Assembly: GCA_002422685.1 (NCBI GenBank)
Contig: DITC01000070.1
Location: 1-57,832 of the forward strand
DNA from: Thauera sp. UBA6194
GTDB taxonomy: Bacteria; Pseudomonadota; Gammaproteobacteria; Burkholderiales; Rhodocyclaceae
Direction of reading: 5' to 3'
DNA: 57,832 nt
Part shown: positions 1 through 11,531 of the stretch, piece by piece
Layout: each line of letters opens with the position of its first letter
Position numbering within the stretch: position 1 is the first letter of the stretch
Notes under the pieces: model-generated
What the model was told of the DNA's origin: nothing
What the model saw: only the letters and a program-made list of their open reading frames with translations
Databases searched by the model: none
Translations under genes and position numbers: made by a program

Positions 1-1119
1 GGCGATGACGTCGAGGTCATCTGTGCGGCCAAGGGCGGCGGTTCGGAAAACAAGACCAAGATGGGCATGCTCAACCCGTCCGACTCCATCGCCGACTGGG
101 TGCTCAAGACCGTTCCGACCATGGGCGCCGGCTGGTGTCCGCCGGGTATCCTCGGCATCGGCATCGGCGGCACGCCCGAGAAGGCGATGCTGCTGGCCAA
201 GGAATCGCTGATGGACCCGGTGAACATCCACGAGCTGCGCGAGAAGGCTGCCTCGGGCGCCCAGCTCAGCCGCGTGGAGGCGCTTCGCCTCGAACTGATG
301 GACAAGGTCAACGCGCTCGGTATCGGCGCCCAGGGCCTGGGTGGCCTCACCACCGTGCTCGACGTCAAGATCATGGACTACCCGACCCACGCCGCCAGCC
401 TGCCGGTCGCGATGATCCCCAACTGTGCCGCCACCCGCCACGTGCACTTCCACCTCGACGGCTCGGGCCCGGCGCATCTGCCCACGCCCAGGCTCGAGGA
501 CTGGCCGCAGGTCACCTGGAAGGCCGACACCAACGTCGCCACCCGCGTGAACCTCGACACGCTGACGAAGGAAGAGGTCGCCTCCTGGAAGCCGGGCCAG
601 ATCCTGCTGCTCAACGGCAAGATGCTCACCGGTCGCGACGCCGCGCACAAGCGCATCGCCGACATGCTCGAAAAGGGCGAGAAGCTGCCGGTCGACTTCA
701 CCAACCGCGTCATCTACTACGTCGGCCCGGTCGACCCGGTGCGTGATGAGGTCGTCGGCCCGGCCGGTCCCACCACCGCCACCCGCATGGACAAGTTCAC
801 CCGCATGATGCTGGAGAAGACCGGCCTCATCTCGATGATCGGCAAGTCCGAGCGCGGCCCCGTCGCCATCGAGGCGATCAAGGACAACAAGTCGGCCTAC
901 CTGATGGCCGTCGGCGGTGCGGCCTACCTGGTGTCGAAGGCGATCAAGGAAGCCAAGGTCGTCGGCTTCGAGGACCTGGGCATGGAGGCGATCTACGAAT
1001 TCACCGTGCAGGACATGCCGGTGACGGTCGCGGTCGATGCCAACGGCACCAGTGTGCACAACACCGGCCCGAAGGAGTGGCAGGCGAAGATCGGCAAGAT
1101 CCCGGTCACGGTGGCGTAA
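1..1119 (+). CDS. fumA: Class I fumarate hydratase, 3' part (start lies before the window)
   Basis: This is the C-terminal part of an iron-sulfur class I fumarase, which interconverts fumarate and malate in the TCA cycle. The frame is open from base 1 (GDDVEVICAAKGGGSENKT), so the true start is upstream; the methionine at base 61 is internal. Family landmarks are the AAKGGGSENK block, the Cys in MGAGWCPPG followed by GIGIGGTPEKA, and the C-terminal fumarase beta domain (NTGPKEWQAKIGKIPVTVA at the end). A Cys in WCPPG and the one in VICAAK are candidate cluster ligands. It overlaps the convergent GGDEF/EAL gene by 14 bases. The single-chain form suggests a FumA/FumB-like enzyme. The family assignment is firm; the symbol is by similarity. 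Confidence 0.9.
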   Translation, partial: GDDVEVICAAKGGGSENKTKMGMLNPSDSIADWVLKTVPTMGAGWCPPGILGIGIGGTPEKAMLLAKESLMDPVNIHELREKAASGAQLSRVEALRLELMDKVNALGIGAQGLGGLTTVLDVKIMDYPTHAASLPVAMIPNCAATRHVHFHLDGSGPAHLPTPRLEDWPQVTWKADTNVATRVNLDTLTKEEVASWKPGQILLLNGKMLTGRDAAHKRIADMLEKGEKLPVDFTNRVIYYVGPVDPVRDEVVGPAGPTTATRMDKFTRMMLEKTGLISMIGKSERGPVAIEAIKDNKSAYLMAVGGAAYLVSKAIKEAKVVGFEDLGMEAIYEFTVQDMPVTVAVDANGTSVHNTGPKEWQAKIGKIPVTVA

Positions 1120-3505
1120 GCCGCCAGGCTTCGGGCGGCGACCAGCTCGCCGCCCAGGCCGGCACGTCCGCGGCCGGCATCGGCCGCGCGATGCAGTAGC
1201 CCTGCCCCATCTCGCAGCCGAGCGCCAGCAACAGCCGGCCATGCGCCTCGGACTCCACGCCCTCGGCGATCACCTCGCGGCGAAACGCGCGCGCAAGACC
1301 GAGAATGGCCTTCAGGATCGCCAGATCCTCGGGGTCGTCCAGCATCCCGCGCACGAACACCTGATCGATCTTCAGCCGCGTCGCCGGCAGGCGCTTGAGA
1401 TAGCCGAGCGACGAGAAACCCGTACCGAAATCGTCCAGCGCAAAGCGCACCCCGATCGCGGCGCAGGCCTCCACGATGCGCGACACCTGGGTGATGCTCT
1501 CCAGCGCGCTCGTCTCCAGCACCTCGAACTCCAGCTTGTCCGCGCCCACGCCCGGGTGCCGCGCCAGCGCCGCATGCAGCCGCAGCATGAAATCCGGCGC
1601 CTGCAGGTGACGCGCGCTGATATTCACGCTCACCGGCAGCTCGAAGCCCTGCGCCTGCCAGCGCGTGAGCTGCGCCAGCGCGGCCTCGATCACCCAGTCG
1701 CCGAGCTCGATCGCCAGCGCATGCTCCTCGACCACGGGCAGAAACACTGCGGGCTCGAGCAGGCCGCGCTCGGGATGTGCCCAGCGCACCAGCGCCTCGA
1801 CGCCCACCACCTCCCCGCTCGCCATGTTCACCTTGGGCTGGTACAGCAGCCGCAGTTCATCGCTCTCCAGCGCGCGGCGGATGGCGGCCAGGCTCTCGTG
1901 GCGGCCGCGCAGCGTGCGGTCGTGCTCGGTGTCGAACAGGTGGACGCGGTTCTTGCCCAGGAGCTTGGCTTCGTACATGGCCTGATCGGCCTGACGCAGC
2001 AGCTGATCGGGATCGACCGCGTCGTCCTGCGGGTAGAGCGTGAGCCCGATGCTGGCCGACACCTTGAGCTCGAGCTCGCCCACACGCACCTGCTGCGCCA
2101 CGGCGCTCAGCAGACGCTGCACGAGCAGCAGGCAGGCGTCCGCGCCGTCGAGGTCGATCATCACCGCGACGAACTCGTCACCGCCCAGGCGCGACACGCT
2201 GTCGCCTGCGCGCAGGGCAGCCTTCATGCGCCCCGCCACCACGCTGAGCAGCTGGTCGCCCACCTGGTGCCCGTGCGAATCGTTCACCGCCTTGAAACCG
2301 TCCAGGTCGATGTAAGCCACCGCCAGCATCTGCCCGCGGCGTTCGCTCTGCGCCATGCTGCGTTGCAGGCGGTCGTGCAGCAGCACGCGGTTGGGCAGCC
2401 CGGTGAGCGCGTCGTAGTGCGCGATGTACTCCAGCTGGGCTTCATGCTCCTTTTGCAGCGTGATGTCATTCAGGGTGCCGAAAAAGCCCATCACCTGACC
2501 CGACGCGTCCTTCTCGGAGCGCACGCACACGTCCACCCAGCGATAGTCGCCCGCCGCGCGGCGCAGGCGCAGCGGGACCGAGCCCGAGTCGCAGCCGCCA
2601 CGACTCAGCGCGTCGAAGAACTCGGCGTGCTGGGCCTGATCCTCCGGGTGCACGTACGACCGGAACGAGCGCCCGAGCGCCTCGTCCACCGCATGCCCGG
2701 TGATGTCGGCCCAGGCCTGGTTCAGGAACACCCAGCGCCCGCCGGCGCTGGTCTGGAAGATCACGTCGCGCACGTTCTCGACCACCGAACGGTAGCGCGC
2801 CTCGCTCGTGCGCAGGGTTTCGTCGGCTCGCCTGCGCCCGAGCGCGGCGGCAAAGGCGCTCGCGATCAGCATCATCAGCGCCTTCTCGTCGCCCGACCAC
2901 TGCCGCTGCTCGCGCACCGCGTCGAGCCCGACGAAGCCGAGCACCTTGCCTTCGCTCACCATCGGCACCGCGAGCACCGACTGGATGTCCTGCGCCTGCA
3001 AGAGCAGGCGGTCGATCTCGGCCTCGGCGGGCAGCGCCGCCACGTCCGCGAAATCGACGATGTCGCCCGCTTCGATCGTGCGCGTAAACAGCAGCCGCGC
3101 ATCGAAGGGAATGTCCTGCAACAGCTCCATCTCGGAGCGGATGCCCGGCGCACACCACTCGTGGGTGTTGCTCAGCAGCGTGCGCTCGGGGTTGATCTGG
3201 AACACGTACGAGCGGTCCGAGCGTGCGAAGGCGCCGATTTCGCCCAGCGCGCGCTGCAGCGCCGCGTCGAGCGCTTCGGGGCGCGCCGGAATCAGATCGG
3301 ACGAGATGCGCGACACGAGGCGCTCGAACGCGATCCGCCGGCGCAACTCCAGCTCGCTGCGCGCGCGCTCGGCCTCCAGCCGCAGTGCCTGCTGGCGCAG
3401 CAGCTCGCAGCGCGCACGCAGCACGGACAGCTCGTCGTCGCCCGCGGCTGCAGGCGGCGGGGCTCCGACAATCTCGACCAGAGGCGCTTCAGGCTGCGCG
3501 GACAT
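1106..3505 (-). CDS. GAF-PAS-GGDEF-EAL c-di-GMP turnover protein
   Basis: This 799-residue cytoplasmic sensor should make and/or degrade cyclic di-GMP. Order of parts: an N-terminal coiled stretch (about 20-55), a GAF domain (about 55-230), a PAS domain (about 235-355, ending in the usual GTLNDITLQKEHEAQLEYIAH linker region), GGDEF (about 365-525) and EAL (about 545-785). The synthase motif is intact (SRLGGDEF, near residue 440), as are the phosphodiesterase signatures GVEALVRW (near 570) and DDFGTGFSSLGYLKRLP. Both activities are therefore possible; which one dominates cannot be told from sequence. No membrane segment is visible. The start is an ATG with no competing upstream start, and its 3' end overlaps the fumarase gene convergently. 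Confidence 0.93.
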   Translation of the reverse strand: MSAQPEAPLVEIVGAPPPAAAGDDELSVLRARCELLRQQALRLEAERARSELELRRRIAFERLVSRISSDLIPARPEALDAALQRALGEIGAFARSDRSYVFQINPERTLLSNTHEWCAPGIRSEMELLQDIPFDARLLFTRTIEAGDIVDFADVAALPAEAEIDRLLLQAQDIQSVLAVPMVSEGKVLGFVGLDAVREQRQWSGDEKALMMLIASAFAAALGRRRADETLRTSEARYRSVVENVRDVIFQTSAGGRWVFLNQAWADITGHAVDEALGRSFRSYVHPEDQAQHAEFFDALSRGGCDSGSVPLRLRRAAGDYRWVDVCVRSEKDASGQVMGFFGTLNDITLQKEHEAQLEYIAHYDALTGLPNRVLLHDRLQRSMAQSERRGQMLAVAYIDLDGFKAVNDSHGHQVGDQLLSVVAGRMKAALRAGDSVSRLGGDEFVAVMIDLDGADACLLLVQRLLSAVAQQVRVGELELKVSASIGLTLYPQDDAVDPDQLLRQADQAMYEAKLLGKNRVHLFDTEHDRTLRGRHESLAAIRRALESDELRLLYQPKVNMASGEVVGVEALVRWAHPERGLLEPAVFLPVVEEHALAIELGDWVIEAALAQLTRWQAQGFELPVSVNISARHLQAPDFMLRLHAALARHPGVGADKLEFEVLETSALESITQVSRIVEACAAIGVRFALDDFGTGFSSLGYLKRLPATRLKIDQVFVRGMLDDPEDLAILKAILGLARAFRREVIAEGVESEAHGRLLLALGCEMGQGYCIARPMPAADVPAWAASWSPPEAWRLTPP

Positions 3506-3582
3506 GTCCCGTCATCGTCACATTCAAGAATTTACGCTGCATGGTGCAGCGCCGGGCGCGCCAGAGCAAGACCGGCCGCATC

Positions 3583-3610
3583 AAAAAAACGGCGACCCGA
3601 GGAGGTCGCC
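3583..3610 (-). terminator. Rho-independent terminator of ppsA
   Basis: A 7-bp GC-rich stem (ggcgacc / ggtcgcc, 3591-3597 and 3604-3610) is followed on the minus strand by a run of seven T (A-run at 3583-3589). It lies 35 bases beyond the ppsA stop codon, and before the start of the GGDEF/EAL gene. Confidence 0.85.
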
Positions 3611-3644
3611 GCTTCTGCCCGGTCAGGCCTGCCCGCGCACGCGC

Positions 3645-6011
<2,367 letters not shown>

Positions 6012-6147
6012 GGGTGGCTTCCGCAAATGTTGGAGAGAAAGCAAAATACCGGAGCGCGAAGTTTAACGTTTTTTTTGTGCTCTGCCGCAATCCGGCTTGT
6101 ATGTACGTATAAAAGCCCCTGATACCAGAGCCGCCAAGGCCGACACC
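6012..6147. promoter_or_regulatory. Divergent ppsA/ppsR intergenic promoter region
   Basis: This 136-base gap separates the two divergent starts and is AT-rich for this genome, with a T8 run near 6069-6076 and a TATAAA at 6108-6113. I could not find a well-spaced -35 for that TATAAA, so individual promoter boxes are not called. The position alone implies that both genes are started from here. Confidence 0.5.
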
Positions 6148-6981
6148 ATGACCAACATCCCGCGCCGCACCGTCTTCTTCGTCTCCGACGGTACCGGCAT
6201 CACCGCTGAAACCTTGGCGCACAGCCTGCTTGCCCAGTTTCCCGAAGCGCAGTTTCGCCAGATCCGGGCGCCCTTCGTCGACAACATCGACAAGGCGATC
6301 GAATGCGCCAACCACATCCGCGAGGTCGCGCGCGACGACGGCGTACGCCCGATCGTGTTCAGCACGCTCGTCAATGACGAAACGGTTGCTGCACTGCACA
6401 AAGCCGACGCGCTCTTTCTCGACCTGTTCGAGCGCTTCATCGGCCCGCTCGAATCCGAGCTCGGCCAGCGCTCCACGCACGCCGTCGGCCGCTTCCACGG
6501 CATCGCCGACAGCCTCAACTACAAGCACCGCATCGAAGCCATCAACTTCGCCATGGCGCACGACGACGGCGTCTCCAGCGAGGGCGAGCTCGCCGAGGCC
6601 GACGTGGTGCTGGTGGGCGTGTCGCGCTCGGGCAAGACGCCCACCAGCCTCTATCTGGCCATGCAGTTCGGCGTCAAGGCCGCCAACTACCCGCTCATCC
6701 CCGAAGACTTCGAGCGCAACAAGCTGCCCGGCGAACTGCACAAGTACCGCAGCAAGCTCTTCGGCCTCACCATCGCCCCCGAGCGCCTGTCGCAGATTCG
6801 CCAGGAACGCCGCCCCAACAGCCGTTACGCCTCGCTGGAAAACTGCCGCTACGAGATCGACGCCGCGCAAAAATTGATGCGTCGCGAAAACATCCGCTGG
6901 CTCGAATCCACCACCAAATCGATCGAGGAAATCTCGGCCACCATCCTGCAGACCGTGCGCGTGGAACGCCCCGGCTTCTGA
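6148..6981 (+). CDS. ppsR: PEP synthase regulatory protein (bifunctional kinase/pyrophosphorylase)
   Basis: PpsR (DUF299) switches PEP synthase off by ADP-dependent phosphorylation of a Thr next to the catalytic His, and on by phosphate-dependent removal of the phosphate. The 277-residue protein starts with the family N-terminus RTVFFVSDGTGITAETLAHS. It has the P-loop-like motif GVSRSGKTPTSLYLA at about residue 160, and the typical NYPLIPEDFE and LFGLTIAPERL segments. The start is the ATG at 6148; an upstream in-frame ATG at 6097 would add 17 residues absent from the family. It lies divergent from ppsA, its target, the standard arrangement in betaproteobacteria. Confidence 0.95.
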   Translation: MTNIPRRTVFFVSDGTGITAETLAHSLLAQFPEAQFRQIRAPFVDNIDKAIECANHIREVARDDGVRPIVFSTLVNDETVAALHKADALFLDLFERFIGPLESELGQRSTHAVGRFHGIADSLNYKHRIEAINFAMAHDDGVSSEGELAEADVVLVGVSRSGKTPTSLYLAMQFGVKAANYPLIPEDFERNKLPGELHKYRSKLFGLTIAPERLSQIRQERRPNSRYASLENCRYEIDAAQKLMRRENIRWLESTTKSIEEISATILQTVRVERPGF

Positions 6982-7023
6982 CCTGCCCAAGGGCATACAA
7001 CGAACAAGTATTCAGGACACCCC

Positions 7024-8193
7024 ATGAAAAGAACGCGCCTCAAGCGCCGCGGCGGCCTCGGCCGCAACGCAGAACAACTCGCCTGGCTGGCCAACGGGCT
7101 CGCCCTCTCGGGCAGCCGCACCGAAGACCGCTACTGGGAACGCCAGCTCGGCGAGATCATCGACGAGGTCCTCGCCAACGGCGACGAAGAAACGCTCAAC
7201 ACCGCGCTCGACCACCTCTACAGCACCGAGCCGCGCGCCTACGATGAGCTCGCCGACAACATCGAGTCGCGCACCGAATGCGCCGCGGGTGCCTTCCCCG
7301 AGCACGACGTGGTGCTCCTCGCCGCCCCGGTGCTCGCCTGGTCGCGCTACCGCATCGGCGCCGCCAGCATCCCGCCGGCCGTGCTCGCCAACCTGCGTGT
7401 GCATCTGCAGGCGCACGTGCTCGCCAGCGACGCCAAGCTCTCGGTCGCCGACTTCCTCTTCAGCCCCGACCAACTGCCGCAGGGCTACTGCGCCACCGCC
7501 GAGTTTTCCAAGGTGATCTGCGGCGCCGCGATGGACAATCTCGATCTGCACATCGAGACCGAGGGCATGCCCGAGACCGCGCAGTTCCTCTCCGACACGC
7601 GCTACCTGCTCGCCGCCGTCACCGTGCCGCGCGGTGCCCCGATCTTCCGCTGGCAAGAAGCCGACGGCGCCCGCGACAGCGCGCTCGAGCACTGGCGCAC
7701 CCAGGGCGGCGCCTGTCTCACGCCGATGCTGCCGGGCTGCGTCATCGACCTCGTGCTGCCCGAATCCTATTTCGCCGCCAGCCGCGCCGCCGACAAGGAC
7801 AGCCGCCCGTACTCGGTGCGCGCCTCGGTCGCCTACCTGGCCACCACGCTCGAGACCCCGGCCGCCAACCTGCGCGCCGTCATCGCCCCCTACTACGACC
7901 GTGCGCTCGAGGAATACCGCATCGCCTTCACCGTGCGCGGTCAGGAGCAGGTCGTCCATGGCGTGGTCTGGCCCCTGCTCGGCGCCGAAGACGAAAACGC
8001 CGACTGCATCGGCGAGATCGATTCCGTGCTGCGCGAATCCGGCGTGCATGAGATCGTCGTGCTCGAGAACCGCTTCCCGCTCGAATACTGCGACGACTGC
8101 GGCGCCCCGCTCTACCCCTCGCCCGAAGGCGAAGCCGCACACGCCGAGATGCCCGCCGAACAAGCCGAGCAGATCCCTCGCCACCTGCACTGA
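7024..8193 (+). CDS. DUF2863 family protein
   Basis: A 389-residue protein of a conserved betaproteobacterial family of unknown function. The N-terminus is basic (MKRTRLKRRGGLGRNAEQL), then come long alpha/beta stretches without signal peptide or membrane segment, so it is probably cytoplasmic. The C-terminus has a CDDCGAPLYPSPEGE segment, a Cys pair of the kind that binds metal. It sits 42 bases after ppsR and 11 bases before msrB on the same strand, so the three may be co-transcribed. No reaction can be assigned. Confidence 0.8.
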   Translation: MKRTRLKRRGGLGRNAEQLAWLANGLALSGSRTEDRYWERQLGEIIDEVLANGDEETLNTALDHLYSTEPRAYDELADNIESRTECAAGAFPEHDVVLLAAPVLAWSRYRIGAASIPPAVLANLRVHLQAHVLASDAKLSVADFLFSPDQLPQGYCATAEFSKVICGAAMDNLDLHIETEGMPETAQFLSDTRYLLAAVTVPRGAPIFRWQEADGARDSALEHWRTQGGACLTPMLPGCVIDLVLPESYFAASRAADKDSRPYSVRASVAYLATTLETPAANLRAVIAPYYDRALEEYRIAFTVRGQEQVVHGVVWPLLGAEDENADCIGEIDSVLRESGVHEIVVLENRFPLEYCDDCGAPLYPSPEGEAAHAEMPAEQAEQIPRHLH

Positions 8194-8204
8194 GAGCCCA
8201 CAGC

Positions 8205-8606
8205 ATGAGCCGGAAGATCGAAAAACCCGACGCCGAGTGGCGAGCCCAACTCAGCGACGCCCAGTACCACGTCACCCGCGAAAAAGGCACCGAGCGCGCC
8301 TTCACCGGTGAGTACTGGAACGTCTGGGACAAGGGCGCCTACAACTGCGTGTGCTGCGGCGCGCCGCTGTTCCGCTCCGAACACAAGTTCGACGCGGGCT
8401 GCGGCTGGCCCAGCTTCTGGACCGCCGCCGAGCCCGACAACGTCGACAGCGCGGTCGATCGCAGCCACTTCATGGTGCGCACCGAGGTCCTCTGCCACCA
8501 ATGCGGCGCCCACCTCGGCCACGTCTTCGAAGACGGCCCCCAACCCACTGGCCTGCGCTACTGCATCAACTCGGCGTCGATCAAGCTGGAGAAAGACGAG
8601 GGCTGA
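8205..8606 (+). CDS. msrB: Peptide-methionine (R)-S-oxide reductase
   Basis: MsrB reduces the R form of methionine sulfoxide in proteins. The 133 residues are the usual length for a stand-alone cytoplasmic MsrB. Visible are both zinc-binding Cys pairs (NCVCCGAPLF and CHQCGAHLGHVF), the GCGWPSFW substrate-binding block and the catalytic Cys in LRYCINSASI near the C-terminus. There is no signal peptide. It follows the DUF2863 gene by 11 bases. Confidence 0.97.
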   Translation: MSRKIEKPDAEWRAQLSDAQYHVTREKGTERAFTGEYWNVWDKGAYNCVCCGAPLFRSEHKFDAGCGWPSFWTAAEPDNVDSAVDRSHFMVRTEVLCHQCGAHLGHVFEDGPQPTGLRYCINSASIKLEKDEG

Positions 8607-8617
8607 GGTCGTACCGG

Positions 8618-8899
8618 CTAAACGCCACGCGCTGGCTCGGCCTCCCGCGCCAGCGCAACCGCATCACGCAGATTGAGCAACAGCATCGACTGCCCGCCCA
8701 CATAGCCGCCCAAGGCCGCTCTGGCGCGAGCATCGATCTCGTCAGCCGTAGTCAGCCCCAGGCGCACCAACTCCGCCACATCCTCACGATCGTTCGGCGC
8801 CCAGCGCGCGATCTTGCTCCAGGTCGGCTCCACATGGGTCAGCGCCCCTGCAGTTCGCTGGTAAGAATCTGCCGCGTACGTGGAAGACTGAACAGCCAA
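8618..8899 (-). pseudogene. C-terminal remnant of a DUF6036-like nucleotidyltransferase
   Basis: The frame carries only about 80 meaningful residues: WSKIARWAPNDREDVAELV followed by an ALGGYVGG segment. This resembles the C-terminal half of DUF6036-type nucleotidyltransferase-fold proteins (SK-L/I-R-x-x-x-DREDI, then a GYVGD-type motif). The N-terminal half with the nucleotidyltransferase core (GS...DxD) is missing, and the only start for the whole frame is a TTG at 8899 inside the preceding gene. I read it as an internal deletion that fused a start region to the 3' end. The family assignment is from memory and is moderate. Confidence 0.45.
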
Positions 8900-9129
8900 C
8901 CCCGACGAATGACCTCCTCCGCAGCCAGCCTTTCATCCGGGCGCATGCGGAAATAGGCCTCGCTCAACCGGTTCAGCCTTGCCGCCTCGTCGGGGAAGGT
9001 GGAGCGCAGCAACATCGCGGCCAACCTGAAAACATTGGCGTCGGTTACATCGTCTGCAGACAGTCGTTTCCCGATCGCTGCATCCGTGCATCGTCGCAAC
9101 ATCTCGGCTTCTGTTGATCTGGCAGTCAC
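8839..9129 (-). CDS. Small protein, partner of the DUF6036-like remnant
   Basis: A 96-residue alpha-helical, charged protein with a GTG start at 9129 preceded by a good ribosome-binding site (gaggtg). It contains TFPDEAARLNRL and ERLAAEEVIRRGWLFSLPRTR. Small proteins of this type often precede DUF6036-type nucleotidyltransferases in two-gene cassettes, which fits the damaged partner just downstream. It could be an antitoxin-like partner; no function is established. It overlaps the remnant by 61 bases. Confidence 0.5.
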   Translation of the reverse strand: MTARSTEAEMLRRCTDAAIGKRLSADDVTDANVFRLAAMLLRSTFPDEAARLNRLSEAYFRMRPDERLAAEEVIRRGWLFSLPRTRQILTSELQGR

Positions 9130-9202
9130 GACTCACCTCGCACCGGAACTTTCGCCTCAACCTTAGCGCAGCCGCAGAACGAGTGCCAGTTCAAAAGACG
9201 GA

Positions 9203-9240
9203 AAAAAACCCGCGCCAGCCTCACGGCCGCGCGGGTTTTT
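9203..9240. terminator. Bidirectional Rho-independent terminator
   Basis: A perfect 12-bp inverted repeat (aaaaacccgcgc at 9203-9214, gcgcgggttttt at 9229-9240) with T-runs on both strands. It lies 19 bases past the stop of the minus-strand thiolase gene and most plausibly ends that transcript. Confidence 0.85.
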
Positions 9241-9258
9241 GTTGGGCGAGGACTGCGC

Positions 9259-10440
9259 TTACACGCGTTCCCACACCGTGGTGATGCCCTGGCCGCCGCC
9301 GATGCACATGGTGGCAACGCCGTAACGACCATTCACGCGGATCAGCTCGTGCAGCAGCTTGGTGATGATCACCGAGCCGGTCGCGCCCACCGGGTGGCCC
9401 AGGGCGATGGCGCCGCCGTTGGGGTTGACCTTGGCGGTGTCGAGGCCGAGGCCGCGGTTCACCGTGATCGACTGCGCAGCGAAGGCTTCGTTGGACTCGA
9501 TCACGTCGATCTGGTCCAGCGTCAGGCCGGCACGCTTGAGCGCGAGCTGGGTCGCGGGGATCGGGCCTTCGCCCATCACGTCGTTGGGCACGCCGGCGAT
9601 GGCGTACGACACCAGGCGGGCGATCGGCTTGTGGCCGGCGGCCGAAGCCTTGGCCGCGTCGGCCAGCAGCAGGAAGGCGGCGGCGTCGTTGATGCCCGAC
9701 GCGTTACCGGCGGTGACCGAACCGTCCTTCTTGAAGGCCGGCTTCATCTTGGCCAGCGCTTCCATGGTGGCCATGCGCGGATGCTCGTCGGTGTCGAACA
9801 CCACGGTGCCCTTGCGGGTCTCGAAGCTGATCGGGACGATCTGGCTCTTGAAACGGCCCTCGGCGATCGCCGCGGCGGCGCGCTTCTGCGACTCGAGCGC
9901 AAAGGCGTCCTGCTCTTCGCGGGTGATGCCATGCTTGGTGCAGAGGTTTTCTGCGGTGATGCCCATGTGGCCGACGCCGAACGGGTCGGTCAGCACGGCG
10001 ACCATCGAGTCGATGGCCTTGGTGTCGCCCATGCGTGCACCGCTGCGCAGCGCCGGCAGCAGGTAGGCGCCACGCGACATCACCTCGACGCCGCCGCCGA
10101 TGGCGTAGTCGGCATCGCCCAGCATGATGGCCTGGGCCGAGCTGACGATGGCCTGCTGCGCCGAACCGCACAGGCGGCTCACCTGGAAGGCCACGGAATC
10201 CATCGACATGCCGGCGTTGATCGTGGCGACGCGCGACACATACGCATAACGGGAGTCGGTCGGGATGCAGTGACCGACGGAAGCGAACGACACCTCCTTC
10301 GGGTCCACACCACCGCGTGCGATCGCTTCCTTGATCACCACCGCACCGAGGTCCGACGGCTCCATATCCTTCAGCGAGCCACCAAAACCACCAACTGCGG
10401 AACGAACAGCACTCAGAACAACGACTTCACGATTTGCCAT
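9259..10440 (-). CDS. Acetyl-CoA acetyltransferase / beta-ketothiolase
   Basis: A 393-residue thiolase that condenses or cleaves acyl-CoA (acetoacetyl-CoA formation or beta-ketoacyl-CoA thiolysis), in the polyhydroxyalkanoate or fatty-acid pathways. Motifs: the nucleophilic Cys in SRLCGSAQQAIVSSAQ (most relatives have CGSGLQA here, so AQ is a small difference), the ESNEAFAAQS segment, ALGHPVGATGS with the catalytic His, and the second Cys in TMCIGGGQG. The start is the ATG at 10440, preceded by aagggag; an in-frame start 24 bases upstream would add MISTREWV, which is not thiolase-like. It looks closest to BktB-type enzymes. Confidence 0.94.
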   Translation of the reverse strand: MANREVVVLSAVRSAVGGFGGSLKDMEPSDLGAVVIKEAIARGGVDPKEVSFASVGHCIPTDSRYAYVSRVATINAGMSMDSVAFQVSRLCGSAQQAIVSSAQAIMLGDADYAIGGGVEVMSRGAYLLPALRSGARMGDTKAIDSMVAVLTDPFGVGHMGITAENLCTKHGITREEQDAFALESQKRAAAAIAEGRFKSQIVPISFETRKGTVVFDTDEHPRMATMEALAKMKPAFKKDGSVTAGNASGINDAAAFLLLADAAKASAAGHKPIARLVSYAIAGVPNDVMGEGPIPATQLALKRAGLTLDQIDVIESNEAFAAQSITVNRGLGLDTAKVNPNGGAIALGHPVGATGSVIITKLLHELIRVNGRYGVATMCIGGGQGITTVWERV

Positions 10441-10470
10441 AACCCACTCCCTTGTTGAAATCAAAACGCG

Positions 10471-11388
10471 TTAACCACCCGCCCAGCTCGCAACCGCGAG
10501 CAAGGCAAGCAGAAACATGCACACCAGCAAGGCCCGCCACAGCAGACCCACTGTCGCTTGCAGGTGATCGACGCCTGCCTCGTCCCCCACCCCCATCTCG
10601 GGGCGGTCAACAAGCACACCGGCTTCATGAACCGGCCGCCCCAGTTTTACCCCCAGAGCGCCGCCGCCACTTGCCAGCAGTATAGCCGACGACCTGTCGG
10701 GCCACAGCACCGCCTGCGAGCGCCAACAATAAACCGCATCCTCGAAATTGCCCACCACCGAAAACACCAACGCCGTCAGCCGCGCCGGCGCCCAGTCCAG
10801 CGCCGCAAAAGCGCGCTGCGCAAAAGTGCCGAACGCCCCCTCGCGCGGCCGGCCCCAACGTGCCGCCAGCAACGCCGCCACCCGATACATCACCGCCCCG
10901 CTCGGCCCCGGCAGCAGCACGAACCAGAAGATCACGCCGAACACCGTGCGGTGCGCCGCCACCAGCCCCTGCTCGATCGCCAGCGTCGCCACTTCGCCGG
11001 GGCCGGCCTCGTCGTACCGCACGCCCCGCCAGTCACCCAGCAAGGCGCGCGCCGACTCGAGCTCGCCCAGCCGCAGCGCAGCATGAATCTCGTCGAAGAA
11101 GCGCCCATCGCGCCGGAACGCGAAGCACGCCACCAGCACCGCCACATCGAACAAAAACGCCAGCAGCGGATGCATGCCCGCCAGCGCCCAGAACCCGAGC
11201 GCCGTCGCCACCGTCAGCGGCACCACAACCACCAGCCACGCCAGCCGGCCAGCCTGCATGGAACCATCGTCCAGGCGCCGCGCCAGCCCGTCCGCCCCCC
11301 AATGCACGGCCCGCCGCCACAGCGAAGCGCCCACCACCGGGCGCAACTGCTCGATGACGAGCGCAAAAATCAAGGCGAGAAAACTCAT
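10471..11388 (-). CDS. CobD/CbiB (AmpE)-like membrane protein
   Basis: A 305-residue integral membrane protein of the CobD/CbiB superfamily. Hydrophobic segments are visible near residues 1-18 (MSFLALIFALVIEQLRP), 50-85, 140-165 and at the C-terminus (LLVCMFLLALLAVA). True CbiB makes adenosylcobinamide phosphate, but betaproteobacterial members outside cobalamin operons are often annotated only at family level, and no cobalamin gene is nearby. I chose the ATG at 11388 (MSFLALIFA) as the natural N-terminus; 12 further residues are possible upstream. It lies 30 bases behind the thiolase gene start on the same strand, so it may head that transcript. Confidence 0.75.
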   Translation of the reverse strand: MSFLALIFALVIEQLRPVVGASLWRRAVHWGADGLARRLDDGSMQAGRLAWLVVVVPLTVATALGFWALAGMHPLLAFLFDVAVLVACFAFRRDGRFFDEIHAALRLGELESARALLGDWRGVRYDEAGPGEVATLAIEQGLVAAHRTVFGVIFWFVLLPGPSGAVMYRVAALLAARWGRPREGAFGTFAQRAFAALDWAPARLTALVFSVVGNFEDAVYCWRSQAVLWPDRSSAILLASGGGALGVKLGRPVHEAGVLVDRPEMGVGDEAGVDHLQATVGLLWRALLVCMFLLALLAVASWAGG

Positions 11389-11531
11389 AGATAGGCGACC
11401 AATCGCTCCAGAAAACTGCGGCACCGGGCGGGCCGCAGGGGCAGCGCAACAATCGCGCCCAGCACTATAACGGCAGCGCGACGCGGCACCTGAGCGCCCA
11501 CCCCCTGCTCGCCCCTACGCCCGCGCCCGCC

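Noticed and set aside
6097..6147. Upstream in-frame ATG for PpsR
   Set aside because: The extra 17 residues are not part of the family and lie within the probable promoter.
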